Part shown: positions 34,863 through 47,196 of the stretch, piece by piece
Layout: each line of letters opens with the position of its first letter
Numbering within the stretch: position 1 is the stretch's first letter
Assembly (NCBI GenBank): GCA_022578965.1
Contig: MU400544.1
Span: 62,001 to 126,000, forward strand
From: Xylaria sp. FL1777
Lineage: Eukaryota > Ascomycota > Sordariomycetes > Xylariales > Xylariaceae
Reading direction: 5' to 3'
DNA length: 64,000 bases
Made by a program: the position numbers and the translations under genes
The notes under the pieces: model-generated
The model's database searches: none
What the model was told of the DNA's origin: nothing
The model's input: only the letters and a program-made list of their open reading frames with translations

Positions 34863-37142
34863 TTATTGAAAGTCCACCGCTACATTCGATACCCCCATCT
34901 TCCTCCCTTCAACATAGACATTGAACTCAAGACTTGCCCCAGAGGGCACCATCTCGATATCATAGTCAAGTCTCTTCAACTTCTTACCATTGGGATTGGG
35001 TGAGTCCTTCAGCTTGGAAAAGGGTATGTCAATATTACACTCAATTGAGCACATACGTTTGACTAAGTCGGTCTTGCGCGAAGGCGGGTCTTTTTCGTCG
35101 CAATAGTCAATATTCACAGTGATTGTACCACCAAAGTCGCTCCTGAAAATGTTGTAAAAGCTATGCCGCACAGTATCTTTGGTGGACACTTCTTCACCCT
35201 GGTGGTTAGTTAGCAACGCAATCTTTCCAGGGAACATAGTACTTCCCCTCTTTAGATACCATTCCATTTGGTTTGCAGCCATGAATTTGGATTCGTCATC
35301 ATCCCAAACCTTATCGATTTCCTGATGTGTTCCAGGAACGAAAGAGCATCTGTATCTAGCGCCATAGCTGGCGCGAGAGACTGTGGAGGTGACCTTGATC
35401 GGGAGCATCTCAGCTTTCAAGCTGTTGGACTGGCCCTGACTGACAACATCGAGGAATCCCTTGATCACAGCACCGCGACAGATTGCGGTACGACTATGTA
35501 ATGTTAATATGCGTTGTTCGGACATATAGATTCATAAACTGACGGTCTCATGCCTCCAGACTGCAAAACATCTATACCCGAAGCCTTATATCGGTCCCTG
35601 AGATGTTCATAGAGGTAAGGACTAGCACCAAAGCCCCCTACCAAAATGATACCCTGAATATAGTTAGCATTATCGTATACAGTAAGTTAGCTCCTTCGAA
35701 AGCTTACAGTGACCGACACGTCCTTGGTTTTCGCACTCTGGATCTGATCATCTACCAACTTATCTATATCTTTAAAGACGCCACCAAAAATTTCCTCGAT
35801 ATGGTCCCTGGGTACATAGTTAAAATCGATTAAGACAACAATTTTTCAGCAGGAATACTACCTCGTGAACATCATTCGAGCGTTTTTAATGATTGGGTCG
35901 CATTTGTCATCACTCGTCTTGCCGTCAGGAAACGCTCCTGCGGGAACCCGTATGGGATAGTCTCGATCAAGTGATGGTGTGAATTGAGGTTTCACACCCC
36001 TCTCCCAATCCTCGCGCATCACGTCATTGATATCATTCTTGCTAAGACGATCCCATCTTCTACCTAAGCACTTCTTGCACTTGACCTCGAAGGCTTGGTC
36101 AACAAAGATTCCACCACAAAGACCACCTTGAAGGTAATAGTGTTAGCTTCATACTACCGAGACCTTGAAGGGGCAGATATGATACCTTGACCTTCTACCG
36201 CCTCCTCCATTCTAATTGGATTAGCATTGCTAACCATGTAAGTGATCAAGTCCTAAGACAGTTAGTCATGTATAATCAGTTTTCTTCCATCTAGCACAAT
36301 AGCAGGACTTACCACGGTACCGCCACCTGCATCGCATACCATAAAGACGTCCCCTTTGTTTACTTTCCGTCCAGGCTCGGTGAGCGTTGATAGTGCAGCA
36401 GATTCGGGCTCGGGAGCAAAGCTCAGCCGGGTTTCTCCAGCGAGTCTGTCATCCAAAATGCCAGCATTCTTAGCAGCTTGCTGCATGTCTCGTCGAGCAT
36501 ATCCCTTCCATATAGCAGGAACAGTAATGACGACATGGAAACGCAATGCATCGAGGACAGTCTGTCCGCGAGCCTTGGCAATAGTCTGGAGCGTATGAGC
36601 CCAAAGTGCATGAAGGTAATCGGAGATCAGATCGACAGCTGTTTTTCCCTCTACGCGCATGAATTGACGGGCTCTGAGTATAAACTCTGAAGACCTAAGA
36701 GTAGGGTCAAGATCTTCCTCCTGTACTAGCAAGAGCTTGAACCATCGGACTGGGTCACCATCTGAAGGTACGAGATAGCCCCATGACATCTCTCCATATT
36801 CATAGAATATCTCAGTTGGCGCTTTACCCTCTTCGCGGCCAGTTCCCGGCCAGCTGGTGATTATATTAACCTGGTCGCTAGCGAAGTCCGCGGCAGTTGC
36901 CCAGGCCACACCAGAAAAGCTTACGACAACTCAATCAGCAAGTTGACGTATTGGATACACCGTCATGCTCAATAGTAATGAACCTACGTTGTGCCGAAGT
37001 CAATACCAATAACTAAGACATCGTCATTATTATCATCGTTGGCGTCCGAATTCGTCTTCCAGTCATCGCTATCGTTATCCGGCATCTGTTCAAGAGCACG
37101 CCTGAGATTTTCAGGTAATCCGTCAAGGGGTGTTGGACTCAT
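34863..37142 (-). CDS. Hsp70-like protein A, divergent fungal type
   Basis: It starts at the ATG 37142 (MSPTPLDGLPENL). Exon 1 (37142-36988) ends in IGIDFGTT, the Hsp70 phosphate-1 motif. Exon 2 is 36919-36313 and exon 3 begins at 36252; short later exons carry GGLCGG, LVGGFGASPYL and CRGAVIKGFLD. The last exon ends at 34863. Further motifs are VITVPAIW and DAGGGTV (phosphate 2). The ATPase half is complete. The C-terminal half is beta-rich (LDYDIEMVPSGASLEF) and lacks an EEVD tail, as in HSPA12-like fungal proteins. It pairs head-to-head with coiled-coil protein A and is the paralogue of protein B at 42335-44822; exon 2 is 607 bp in both. Confidence 0.85.
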
Positions 37143-37878
37143 GATGAAAGCGATGCTTATGCCTTCCAAAAGACACTGCGCGAAAAAGGCAAGTATACGA
37201 AGTTTATAGCCAATGATAAAGTAAGGAGAAGAACTGAGCCTGGACCTGAAGAGCAAGGACGGAACTCTTTCAATGCGTATGCATCCGTTCCTATTTTGAG
37301 CCCATAGACGCAGGAGTATTATTCATAGTGCGACCGTAAGTACGACATATTAATGCACCCTACCTCCATCAATATGTGGTAGCCTAGGCGTCACAGAGTC
37401 TACCTACCTTTGCAGATATTGCATATACAGGCCACCCACATCTGAATACGGGAACGAAACCCTCTCATAGTAAACAGCAAGATCTACAATTTTCTCCTAT
37501 TATAAGATTCATTATATGAATATAGCGCTATGATGAAGAAGGAATACCATTAATGAAGCCGGACTCTTCCGATTTGGACCTGCTTTGATTCTTGCTGCAA
37601 GGTGTGGCGGCTGTGTCAACAGGAAGTGCATATCTCGAGTTAAAAGCCACTCGGTCCAAAGGGGCGCGACTAAATACGAGCAGAAGTGGCCTGATGTATA
37701 CCTAATGCATTAGGTTACGTGGTCAGGGGACCGAGGCATGAATGAGTGGTGGATAATGCGTCAGACGGAGCGATGGCTATCCGGATACTTAGATACTTTC
37801 CAATCACCCTTTCAGCTTAAGCACATATTCTTTTTTGCTCTCAGCGTTGCTAGCAGGAAATTCATACTATTCATAAGT
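37143..37878. promoter_or_regulatory. Shared divergent promoter region A
   Basis: 736 bp between the start codons of Hsp70-like A and coiled-coil protein A, so the two genes probably share control elements. I found no certain heat-shock element. Confidence 0.45.
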
Positions 37879-39204
37879 ATGGCTTCAACAGAAAGTCAAG
37901 CTACTGAGTTGAATCCGCCGATCAATGTTATTGTGAAAGATGAGAGTAATGTTAATACTTCGACAAAAGGCGAACATGGTAAGTCAAAAAAGACCAAGCT
38001 TAATTCTATCAAGCTTACCGCATTAAACCTGAATCAATATACACTTTCCCTTATCAACGAATTTGTTGTGTATCTCATCCGTTACTGATTGCTCTATTAG
38101 GAGATACTGTCAATGAAGAAATCGCAGTGCAATCCAGTGAGGCAGCTTTGCAGAAGTTGCAACAAACGATTATATCCCTAGAACAACAACTAGATACGGA
38201 AAAGAAGCTACGAGTCAAAGCACAGAGCGACTTTAAGAGCGTTGTAAAGCAATGGAAGCAGGTCGCTCAAGAACTGAGTAAACAGCAATCGGAAGCTAAA
38301 TCTTTCCATACTGTCACGGATGACTATCTCAAACAGCTAGTTGGAGAGCTTAGGTATGATGTACGGTGTTTTGCAGAATTATACTTTGAAGATCTACCAC
38401 CGCAACCATGGCCACAGCAACCTCGACGAGCAGATGGTCGCTCACCGACTTTCATGTTCCCCGAGGAATACGAGCAGTGTCCAGCATCCCCCGTACTTGC
38501 GCAATCATTCATCTGGCGTATATTGAACAAGAGGGTTTTCGAACGTTACGAATGGCCTGCTGATAGATCTGTGGGAGTTGACCTATATGGCGTTTCGAGG
38601 TTTTTGAGACCCAGTAAGTACGCAGCTCTTCCTTGTAAAACCAGTCAGAAAACTGAATCATATTGGTTAAGAAGTTACTGGTCCCGAAGAGACAGAGCGC
38701 GCGTCGGAATATGAAGCTCTCAAGAGATTCCACGTCTGGCGAGCCACGACTGCGAACATGGTGTTCAGCGCAGACTCTTCTACGAGCCCACAGGATAGAT
38801 GGAGAAAATTCAAAGATTCGTTAATTAAAGAGCATATTGACCCGATCATTTTGGCTTTTGTCCCGTCCTCGGAAGATAGGCGATATTACGATCTGCTCAA
38901 CCAAATCATCGAAAAGGCTTTGGTTTTGGACCGGGAGATCAGTAGACAGGCTGCTTGGGTGCGTTGGCTCTTTGAAGACACAGAGAGCCACTCTGAGGCT
39001 GTTGCCCCTATTAATCAAGAAGAGTTACACGTTATTGTGGCACCGGCGTTGGTAAAACGCGGTAAGTCGTCGGGGGATGGGTTTGAAGAGCAGATAGAGT
39101 TGTTGCGTGCAGATACTTGTGTGGTCCAGAATCTATTGACGTCAAAGGCTTATATAAGAGAGGGAGACGATTCATATTCTCACCGTGACCAACATCACTG
39201 GTAA
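37879..39204 (+). CDS. Coiled-coil partner protein A (380 aa)
   Basis: Three exons: 37879-37978, 38101-38613 and 38675-39204, with phases 1 and 1. Residues 1-40 are disordered. A coiled coil spans about 45-105 (LQKLQQTIISLEQQLDTEKKLRVKAQ). A helical domain follows, with LRYDVRCFAELYFE, FIWRILNKRVFERYEW, FHVWRATTANM and a conserved end APALVKRGKSSGDGFE. No known family is recognised. It is clearly homologous to the minus-strand protein at 40300-41566 over both the coiled coil and the helical domain. Divergent placement next to Hsp70-like A suggests a client, regulator or co-chaperone (inference). Confidence 0.8.
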
Positions 39205-40003
39205 TCTACAGAGAACCCACGCTATTGATAGCGCTAGATTCTCGCTACCATGCCCCTTCCTTAATATTAAATGGCATATTTCATCAAGTTTACACCATAC
39301 AGTCGTTAATTTTATGTATCTAGTTGCTTGAAACCCTCCATTTGCTGATAATAATACTGCCACCTAATCGTCTGTAATAAGGGTCTTTTTGGGGGGAGTT
39401 CAGCATCTCTCCAGACACGATTCAAGCAAAATACTATTTCTTAGATATGTATTCTAAGTAGGTGACAATGTTCGCAACGCCACTTCTAATAGTATTCTAG
39501 ATTATACCCCCTTTTCCGTTGGGAAACTAGCTAGGCTCGCTCGTTGGTTCAGCCGAAGCCAAGAGCTTCAACTTTCGTTCCTCAATCATGATTCAGGTCC
39601 GTCGACTAACAGGGATTCCACTGTTCGGTTTTCTGCATACGAAGTCTTATAAGGCTTAGCCCTTGGCATCAACTGAATGCATAGTCTGCAAGGTGAAGCT
39701 GTGAAACAAGCCTAGTCCTTGGCAGCATTGGGGGCCATTGCGTGCCTGGTTGATATGCAAACCACAATCGCAATGCACTCTAACACCCAATCATTAATTA
39801 CAACTTTATTTTGAGTTTTCCTTTTTCGATTGGTAGTTGCCAATGGAAACTGTAAGTAACAAACTGGTTGCCTAGAGTGACCGTAAATCTTGTCATCAAC
39901 GTCTAAGCAGGCTCTGTGCGGAATCAATTCGCCTAGAACAGCTGCACCTGAGACATCAGTTTATGCAGAGGCTGCAAACCCTATTGGCTGAAGTCTACCA
40001 TGC
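39205..40003. other. Centre of the inverted gene block
   Basis: The two coiled-coil genes converge here. No gene supported. This is where the palindromic arrangement turns. Confidence 0.5.
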
Positions 40004-40303
40004 TTAATGAAATGCTTGAGCTTCTTTCTTCAGGGTCAACCGCTCTCCCCAGATTACAATTTTCCGCTCGGTTCCCACCGGTAGCTGTGCTTCTGGCGAA
40101 CAAGTGACGAGTTGAAGTATATGGTAAGCCGGACCATACATTAAATCCGTAACTCGGTTTACTTCTATAGAAAAGTCTTGCTGATCTCTGTTCATGATGA
40201 AGTTCTTTTCATAGTCAGGATGCTTGGAGTTTTCCTTTATTACAGGAATCTTTCCTCCCCTATCCTGAGACTCAGAGAGTACCCTTTCCTCCGCTTGTAT
40301 CAC
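40004..40303 (-). other. Open frame, possible frameshifted tail of coiled-coil protein B
   Basis: It encodes about 99 residues with protein-like composition (LMYGPAYHILQLVTCS, RKIVIWGERLTLKKE) and no ATG start. It overlaps the stop of protein B by four bases in another frame. The join lies at GGCCCCCTC. Protein A has no matching extension, so this may be a separate remnant. Confidence 0.35.
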
Positions 40304-41566
40304 CGAGGGGGCCTGTCGCAGAATACCTGTGTCTTCAATAACCTTTCCATCATGTCAAACCTATCTCCTGATGACTTGCCATGTTTGACCAGACCTGGCC
40401 CAAGCACAAACGTGACGATCCCATTGTTCCCATGGTGTTCCTGGCTAGGCTCTAATTCCATTGCCTCTGGTACAAAAGTACATGGCAAATGCTCATGGGC
40501 AAGCCATTCGAAGCTTGCTATTTGCTTGCATATCTCCTTGTCCAGTTCCACACTCTGAGAGAGGATACCCTCGAGCTCCTGCCGATAGTCTGAGTGGTGA
40601 GATAACCTAAAGGGCTCTAGTAACTGAGAGATATGATTACTCCATTTCTGAATAAGTTGTTCACAATCGCTATTAGCATTCCCCTCATCGAGGGACATAG
40701 CTTCAACGAGCAGGCTAGCCGTATTAGCTCTCCACGTGTGGAATTTGCGTTCTCCCTGAGAATCCCTACTTTCCTTTCGACTTATTAAGGTATCTGCGAT
40801 CTATGTAAGCCTTTCTATAGACTCCTAAGATCATAGAAACAATTGGCGTACCGAGAAAGCTACTTATATCGCGGAATGCGGTACTAGCACCTTGCCATGT
40901 CCAGCAGAATTGGTTGAAAACCCTCTCACGAAGGTACGCCCATAGGAACGCTCGAATTAAATTAATACGCGTCGACGAAGCAGAGGCGTAAGTCTCCAAA
41001 TAATCAGGGGGGATTCGGAGAAACTGATTAAGGGACTCCAACGAAGCTTGGTTTATTCTAACCTGATCGAGGTTGCCCCCGAAGTGGAATATAGCGAAGT
41101 CCCTGATACCGACACGCAGTGTCATGGCTTTTTGAATAATCTCATCGTCAGTTGACTGGTTAGGAACTTTGTTCCCGCGCAAGAACCGATTCAATTCGCC
41201 CACTGCGTCCAGCGCAAACTGGCGTTGGTGGTTTGCTTCGTTCCGTTTCTCAATGAGATCGAGTTTGGTTTGTTCGTGCATACTTCGTTCCATCATCAGG
41301 TTTTCTTCCGAATCCTTCAACTTCGCTTGGAGATACTTCATGGCTCTTTCATGCAATATAATTTCCTCCTTACGACACTTTTTCTCATTTTTCAGGTTTT
41401 GTTCTGCTTCCTTCAGTCTCAATTGGATATCAAACGATGAGATAGAAGTCTCATCGGGGAGGTAGCTCGCATTTTCCGGCGCCTTTTGTGAATTCTTTTC
41501 CCTATCAGGGTGTGAGCCAAGTTGACTTTCGTCATTAGAAAGATGACTGTCCTCGGGATTGTTCAT
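40300..41566 (-). CDS. Coiled-coil partner protein B
   Basis: The start is the ATG 41566 (MNNPEDSHLSNDE). Exon 1 holds the coiled coil (LRLKEAEQNLKNEKKCRKEE) and the helical segment (LRVGIRDFAIFHF, LIRAFLWAYLRERVFNQF). The second exon resumes with ERKFHTWRANTASLLVEAM, matching protein A, and runs through GPGLVKHGKSSGDRFD. The intron lies between about 40855 and 40755; an acceptor at ATTCTCAG keeps frame, but the donor is weak. The frame stops at 40300. An overlapping frame at 40303-40004 could be the original C-terminus after a 1-base shift in a C run. It is the paralogue of 37879-39204 in inverted orientation. Confidence 0.75.
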
Positions 41567-42334
41567 TGTGATAGTAGCGGTCTTGATATTAGGGTTTGTT
41601 ATGTACGATACTGTTTTGGTGTCATATGTGTAGATATATCTCGGAAAACACGGAAAATAAATCCAAATCCACCAAGACTTCCATCCTCAATACCCATCAC
41701 CTACTGACGCTTCCGCGATACTGGGAATTATTAATGACACTAATAAGGCAAATGGCCTGATTTGCCTAGGCAGTCAAAGAAGGGTGGCGCTGATAGCACG
41801 TTTTACTGCGTCTTAGATACAGTATCAATGCGTCTAATTTATAACCCCTCAAACTCGGGTAGCTTCTTTATCTCTCTTGTCTGCAGAGGAAGGCCAGTTA
41901 TGCGTAAGACGCGGTGGCGTATATTAAAGCGGGGTATGTTGCATCGTGATCCTCTATTGGCCAGACCATTTGGTAACGACATGGGCGAAGTTGAGTTGAA
42001 AAGACCGGTTTGATATATTTGGGGTCGAGAAGATGATTATGTACCTACCCGGCGAACTAGGGGCACTACCGAGAAGGATATGCCAAAGCGTACTTCCAGC
42101 ATGCACCTGAAACGCCAAAAAGGGGTAAAAGGGGACAGGAGAGGCAAGGAAGCTGTAAAGCAGGTACTTATACTCTACTACTGTAGAAACTCAGCTAGCT
42201 GGCCTAGCTTCTCTATTTCCCTTATCAAATTCATTATCTGGTATTTTATCCAATTGTGGTAGGCGTTCCGTTAATATCTCACTCTACTTCGTAGAATCTC
42301 TCCATACCGTAGCAAATAAGTCATATTAGGGACA
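41567..42334. promoter_or_regulatory. Shared divergent promoter region B
   Basis: 768 bp between coiled-coil protein B and Hsp70-like B, nearly the same length as region A. By eye I saw no extended sequence identity with region A, so the duplication is old or the promoters have diverged. Confidence 0.45.
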
Positions 42335-44822
42335 ATGATGCGGAAAACTCGCACAGTACCGGAAGATACCGCAGGTTTCATGCGGAAAACTTCCGATGTG
42401 CCAAACGAACGTTGGTCCATGAGAGGCTTGATGAAGAGAATCAAGGCCAAGAAAAATTCGAATCTCGATGATAGATTAGTTATTGGAATTGACTTCGGAA
42501 CCACGTAAGTCAATGCTTTTCTTCTTCTATAGTCATGCTAAGCATTACATAGATATTCCGGTGTAGCGTGGGCTACGGTGGATGACTTAGAGGACAGTGA
42601 GATTAACATTATATCTTCATGGCCAGGATCTCGCCGTGAAGACGGCAAGGCGCCTACAGAGCTGTTTTACGAATATGATAGAGTTATGTGGGGATACGAA
42701 GTCCCTTCTGATGCGGATCCAGTACTATGGTTTAAACTTCTTCTTCTACGGGAGGAAGATTTAGAAGAAGAGTTGCGACAGTCCGATTATTACATTCGTG
42801 CGAAGAGGAAGCTTAGGGAACTCGACAAGACTTCCGTTGACCTTATTGCTGATTACCTCAAAGCTTTGTGGCAACATACCCTTGACACTATTCACAAATC
42901 TCGTAGCAGGTTCGTCATTGCCGCACTGGCGTTTCACGTTGTTATTACTGTGCCAGCGATCTGGAAAGACTACGCGCGCACCAGTATGAAAGAGGCGGCA
43001 ACCAAGGCGGGAATCCTTAATCAGCGCCCTGCTGGTACTACCACTCTGTCATTTGTTCCTGAACCTGAAGCTGCGGGCCTCATAACTCTCTGTGAGTATG
43101 GCGAGATGCTCAAGACTGATGATGTGTATGTCATATGTGATGCCGGCGGCGGTACTGTTGTAAGTTTGATAATCGCACCTTTGGGTCTTATACCAATCAT
43201 GCTCCCTATTGTTCAATTGACCGATGGCCCAAATGCCAGGATCTTATCAGTTATAGGATTGGGGACCTGAACCCAATCGAACTTCATGAGGCGGTTGTGG
43301 GCACAGGTAAAGCAGAAACCCCTGACCGCCGCGAAAATGTTACTAACGTTAAGTTCACCGGTCCTAGGTGGTCTCTGTGGCGGTATCTTCATTGAGTTAG
43401 TCCCCTGGAGTCATTATTTCCCCCTTTTGGCAGGTTTTGGGCCTCATTGCCCCTGCATGCTCCCGAAACATAAACTGGAATCTTTCTCTTTTCAGTAATT
43501 GCTAACTCCAGCGTGTAAACAGTGAGCAGTTCGAGCATCTTTGTAAGCAACGCCTAGGGCGCAATTGGAACAACCTTAGCCAAACCGGCATCAAAACCAT
43601 GATAAAGGGCGAATGGGAGTACGCCTACAAGCCATCGTACACAGGTAACGATGTTAACCGGGAATTCCCTATTGCTATTCCGGCCGAGGCTCTCAAAGGC
43701 TCAGATATGAACGACTTGAAACGGAAGCCACATATCAAAAATGGCCGCATCCATTTCACTAAGTAGGTCATTTCAGGACTTCCTTTCTCCTTATCTAGCA
43801 GTCTATCTCTGCTAACCATGGCTTCAATGACCCAGTGATAATATTCAGACCGTTTTTGAGAGTTCATTCTCGAATATTGAGGCTCTCGTCGATGGTCAGA
43901 TACAGAAAGCCAAGGAAAAAGCTCTATCAGTAAGGGTGAGAAACCATCTACTACTCAGGATAATAAACTATTAGCTATCCTGACACTCGAGTAGGGCATC
44001 GTTTTAGTTGGCGGGCTTGGAGCAAGCCCTTATCTATACAATTATCTCAAGGCTCGGTATGAAAAGCAAGGAATTGAGGTATTGCAAGCCTCTGGAATGA
44101 GACCGTATGTCATACAATGTCACCCCCTAATAGAATAGAGCAGTCTAATGACTTTCGCTACCTCTCAGACGTACTTCAATCTGTCGAGGAGCCATCCTCA
44201 AAGGGTTTCTAGATGTTCCAAGTGCAGCGGGCGGTGTTACATCGCACGTTAGTGTTGTCTCAACTATAGCGAGACGGAACCTAGGTGCTTCGTCGAACAG
44301 CCCCTTCGTGGATGGGGTCCATGACAGAAATGACAAATTCTGGGACGGTGATGAGGGTATCTGGAGGGCCAGGAGCCAAATGCATTGGTACTTGCGGAAG
44401 GTTTGGGGTCCTTAACGGTTGATAATCATTAAAAAGATGTGGCATGCTAACTCTATTCGTAGGGACAAAGTGTCTCGACTGAGGAACCTATCCGTCACGA
44501 ATTCTATAGAAGCTTTAACACAGAAAAAGAATTTAATGAGAACGGCGGCACCTTCGTTGATAAGATTCTGCAATGCGACGATGATATCCCACCGTCAAGA
44601 AAAGGTGAGAGGGTGCAGATTCTGTGCGAAATTAGCTGGAACCATGACGGCGAGATAACGTTTGCATCCCTTGAGGATTATTACGGCAGGGGTGGTAATA
44701 AACTGAAGAAATTAGCATATGAGATTGTGATGGTACCGTCTGGAGCGTCTACAGAGTTCGCTATCTACTATAGGAAGGTGAAGGTAGCGTCACATAACCT
44801 TCACATCACGTTCAGTCAATAG
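42335..44822 (+). CDS. Hsp70-like protein B (635 aa, 9 exons)
   Basis: Exons: 42335-42504, 42553-43159, 43240-43306, 43368-43395, 43523-43762, 43836-43929, 43995-44104, 44169-44400 and 44463-44822. All phases agree, so the gene looks intact. Motifs in order are VIGIDFGTTYSGVAW (phosphate 1), VITVPAIW, DAGGGTVDLISY (phosphate 2), GGLCGGIFID, LVGGLGASPYLYNYL (adenosine site) and SICRGAILKGFLDV. The C-terminal part is LKKLAYEIVMVPSGAS, as in protein A. There is no EEVD tail and no organelle signal. It is probably a cytosolic ATPase chaperone-like protein. It stands head-to-head with coiled-coil protein B. Confidence 0.88.
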
Positions 44823-45068
44823 CTGTTAGATATAATGGAGTCAGATCAATATAGGGAATAATGTATGTTGGTCTTATACGTTCGGTATTTTAAGTAGTTT
44901 ACTAGTTCTCCCTATACTAACCTTGCAATTCTTTAATACTTCTCTCAAAATTTCACACCTCTCTTCAACCCAACTATATATTGTATGAAAGCTTTAAATA
45001 AAGCAGTCGTCTAAATTCTTGTGTTTCATTTCAGTCGCAAGCTATTTACGCAAAAAGAAGGGCATCTC

Positions 45069-47196
45069 TTAAACCGTTAACCGCTGATTTAAAACCTCGA
45101 CAGCTTCCTCAACTTCTAACTCTCCAAGCCACTGCATGTCCCGGGGGAGTCGACCCTGCTGATACCATTGCGATATTTGTTCACCCACCTTAAGGAACTG
45201 CCGTTCCACCAACGCGGCATCCACGGGCGTAGGCGAAGTCTGGGCAAGAAATTCCAGAAGCCCACACACTTGCACGTGCTCTGAAGTTAGAGGAGTAGGG
45301 GGGACCTGAGGCTCAACATCGACAAGCAAGCGCACAAGCGCAAACTTAACATACTGCGCCTCAGAATACGTGAACCTGCCAGTCCGTAGGTTCACCTCCT
45401 GCGTCACGTTGCGAAAGTAAATCTCGGTGCTAACAACAACGCACCAGGTCCCAATAGGCAGGGGCTTGTGTGTGATATTCTGGAGTTGAGTTCTTCGCCT
45501 GCTGTACTCCTCGGCTGGGATGGGCGAAACTTCGCTGCGCGACAGATCCTCTAGGTTCGGCGGCCCGGCCGCATACGCGAGGACATTCGGACCAGAATCG
45601 CCCAACCAATTCAGAAGCGCGGCGGCGAAGGTCATTGGAGAGCGCATTCCGTCACCTATGTAGATGTTTCGCATAGACCACAAGCGTCTTCGCGGGTTGG
45701 TCTGCCTGCGGTGGAAGATATAGTGCACGGGGAAGGCGGACGTCGGGAGTCCGGGACCAGAGGCTGGGATCCAGGGTTGGCGGCGCAAGGCGGTCGAGTA
45801 GATTCCTGAGATGAAGATTCTCTTGTTTGGAGACAGGCGGTCTGGAACCTTGCAAAGTTCTCGTAGGAATTCTATGCCGCGATCATCTGAGTTCCGGGTT
45901 GGTGATTGGAAAATGTACCAGTTGTGTTTCATGCCAGATGGGAATAGTGCATCTACCAATTGCGTTGGCGTTTCTTCGATTTGGTCGATGGAAATACTGA
46001 TAGATTGAACCTGTTTCAACTCCTCTCTGTCGAGCGCAGCTCGTAGTACCATCCCGCTGAGCCCATTATACCGTACGAGGTTTAGATGTGTTTCGGCCTC
46101 GAAGGCTAGTCCGAGGAGCCCGGAGGCTTCTGAGTGATTGAAAACTTCTGGTTTCTCCCGCAGTAGACTCCGAAGAGAACTTGTGAAGGGGCGGAGTTTA
46201 CGCATTCCGTTAAGCATTGATAAAGTGAAACCACTCGTCTGTAAAACTCCTTCGATCCTCCGCCCGAGCACAACATTAGAGGAACCTCTTGATTGTTTTA
46301 GTGCCCGGGAGATTTGACCACGCCCGGTTTCCAAGCTGTCAATGGGCCATATCACTACATGCGTATGATAATGTCAGCATTCAGGTCACGGATTAGATGT
46401 AACGAAGCGAGAGACATCAAGGTAAGAGAGACTTACGACGAAAGACATCCGGGTCAACAAGCCGAACACCAACAAGCGCATCAGCATCATCCACACTCTC
46501 AACCCCAAATTTCGCAGCAAACTGTTTGACAGAAAGTGGCGTTCGCGGTCGATTCTCTTCGACCCAAAATTCTCTTTCACCTCCCAGCTCCTGGTCCATG
46601 TCAACCCACCTTTGCCATATCTCCCGCGTCTCGACCAAAATCATGGGCTGCACAGTGAAAGCCACGATACCGTACCGCAGCTGGTCAAGATCGCTGATGT
46701 CAAACACTACCATGCCATAAGAAGGGTTTTTATCTCGGAAGCGAGTACCCAGAGGCTGCAATTGCTGTGGATAGTCCGAAAACAAACCTCCAGCGAGTAT
46801 CAGACAGGTTGAGACGAACGGGAACTCGGGGAAGTCTCGGTAGACCGGCTCATTTCTATCTAGTCGAGTGATATACTCCCAGGGACCCGATTTAGGGAGC
46901 TCCTGTATCGGCAAATCCTTGCCGTGGTAGAAATCAGCAGCAAGGCTCAGCTCAGACACCAGTGCGACACGATTCGAAGGATCTGCCAGTATCGCCGACA
47001 AGCGCCGACACAGCTCAACGACCTGATGCACTTCAAACCTGTCAATGTCGTTCTCTTGGATCGTCATGATTGAGAGAGGCCTATGTATGGCGTTAAATTG
47101 AGCTACGATGTAGATGACGGAAGAGTAAGGATTGTGCTTTTTCCAAAGGGGGTCTTTAATCCAGCATGGTGGATTTATGTCATCTGTACGAGACAT
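45069..47196 (-). CDS. Hypothetical protein, 2 exons (681 aa)
   Basis: Exon 1 is 47196-46437 and exon 2 is 46354-45069. The 82-bp intron (GTAAGT...ATGTAG) joins in phase 1. I recognise no domain. Exon 1 is acidic and aromatic (YITRLDRNEPVYRDFPEFPF, then IWQRWVDMDQELGG). Exon 2 is mostly helical with one beta-rich part (YYFRNVTQ-like IYFRNVTQEVNLRTGRF). There is no signal peptide and no membrane span. Length and clean splicing support a real, expressed gene. It is not related to the flanking Hsp70-like genes as far as I can see. Confidence 0.7.

Noticed and set aside
35160..35225. Possible unspliced intron (GCTAACTAACCACCAG acceptor) in the last exon of Hsp70-like A
   Set aside because: Every GT donor tried breaks the frame, and reading through keeps it; so it was left as coding.
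37143..37878. Heat-shock elements in the divergent promoters
   Set aside because: Scattered GAA/TTC triplets occur, but no convincing alternating nGAAn/nTTCn array.
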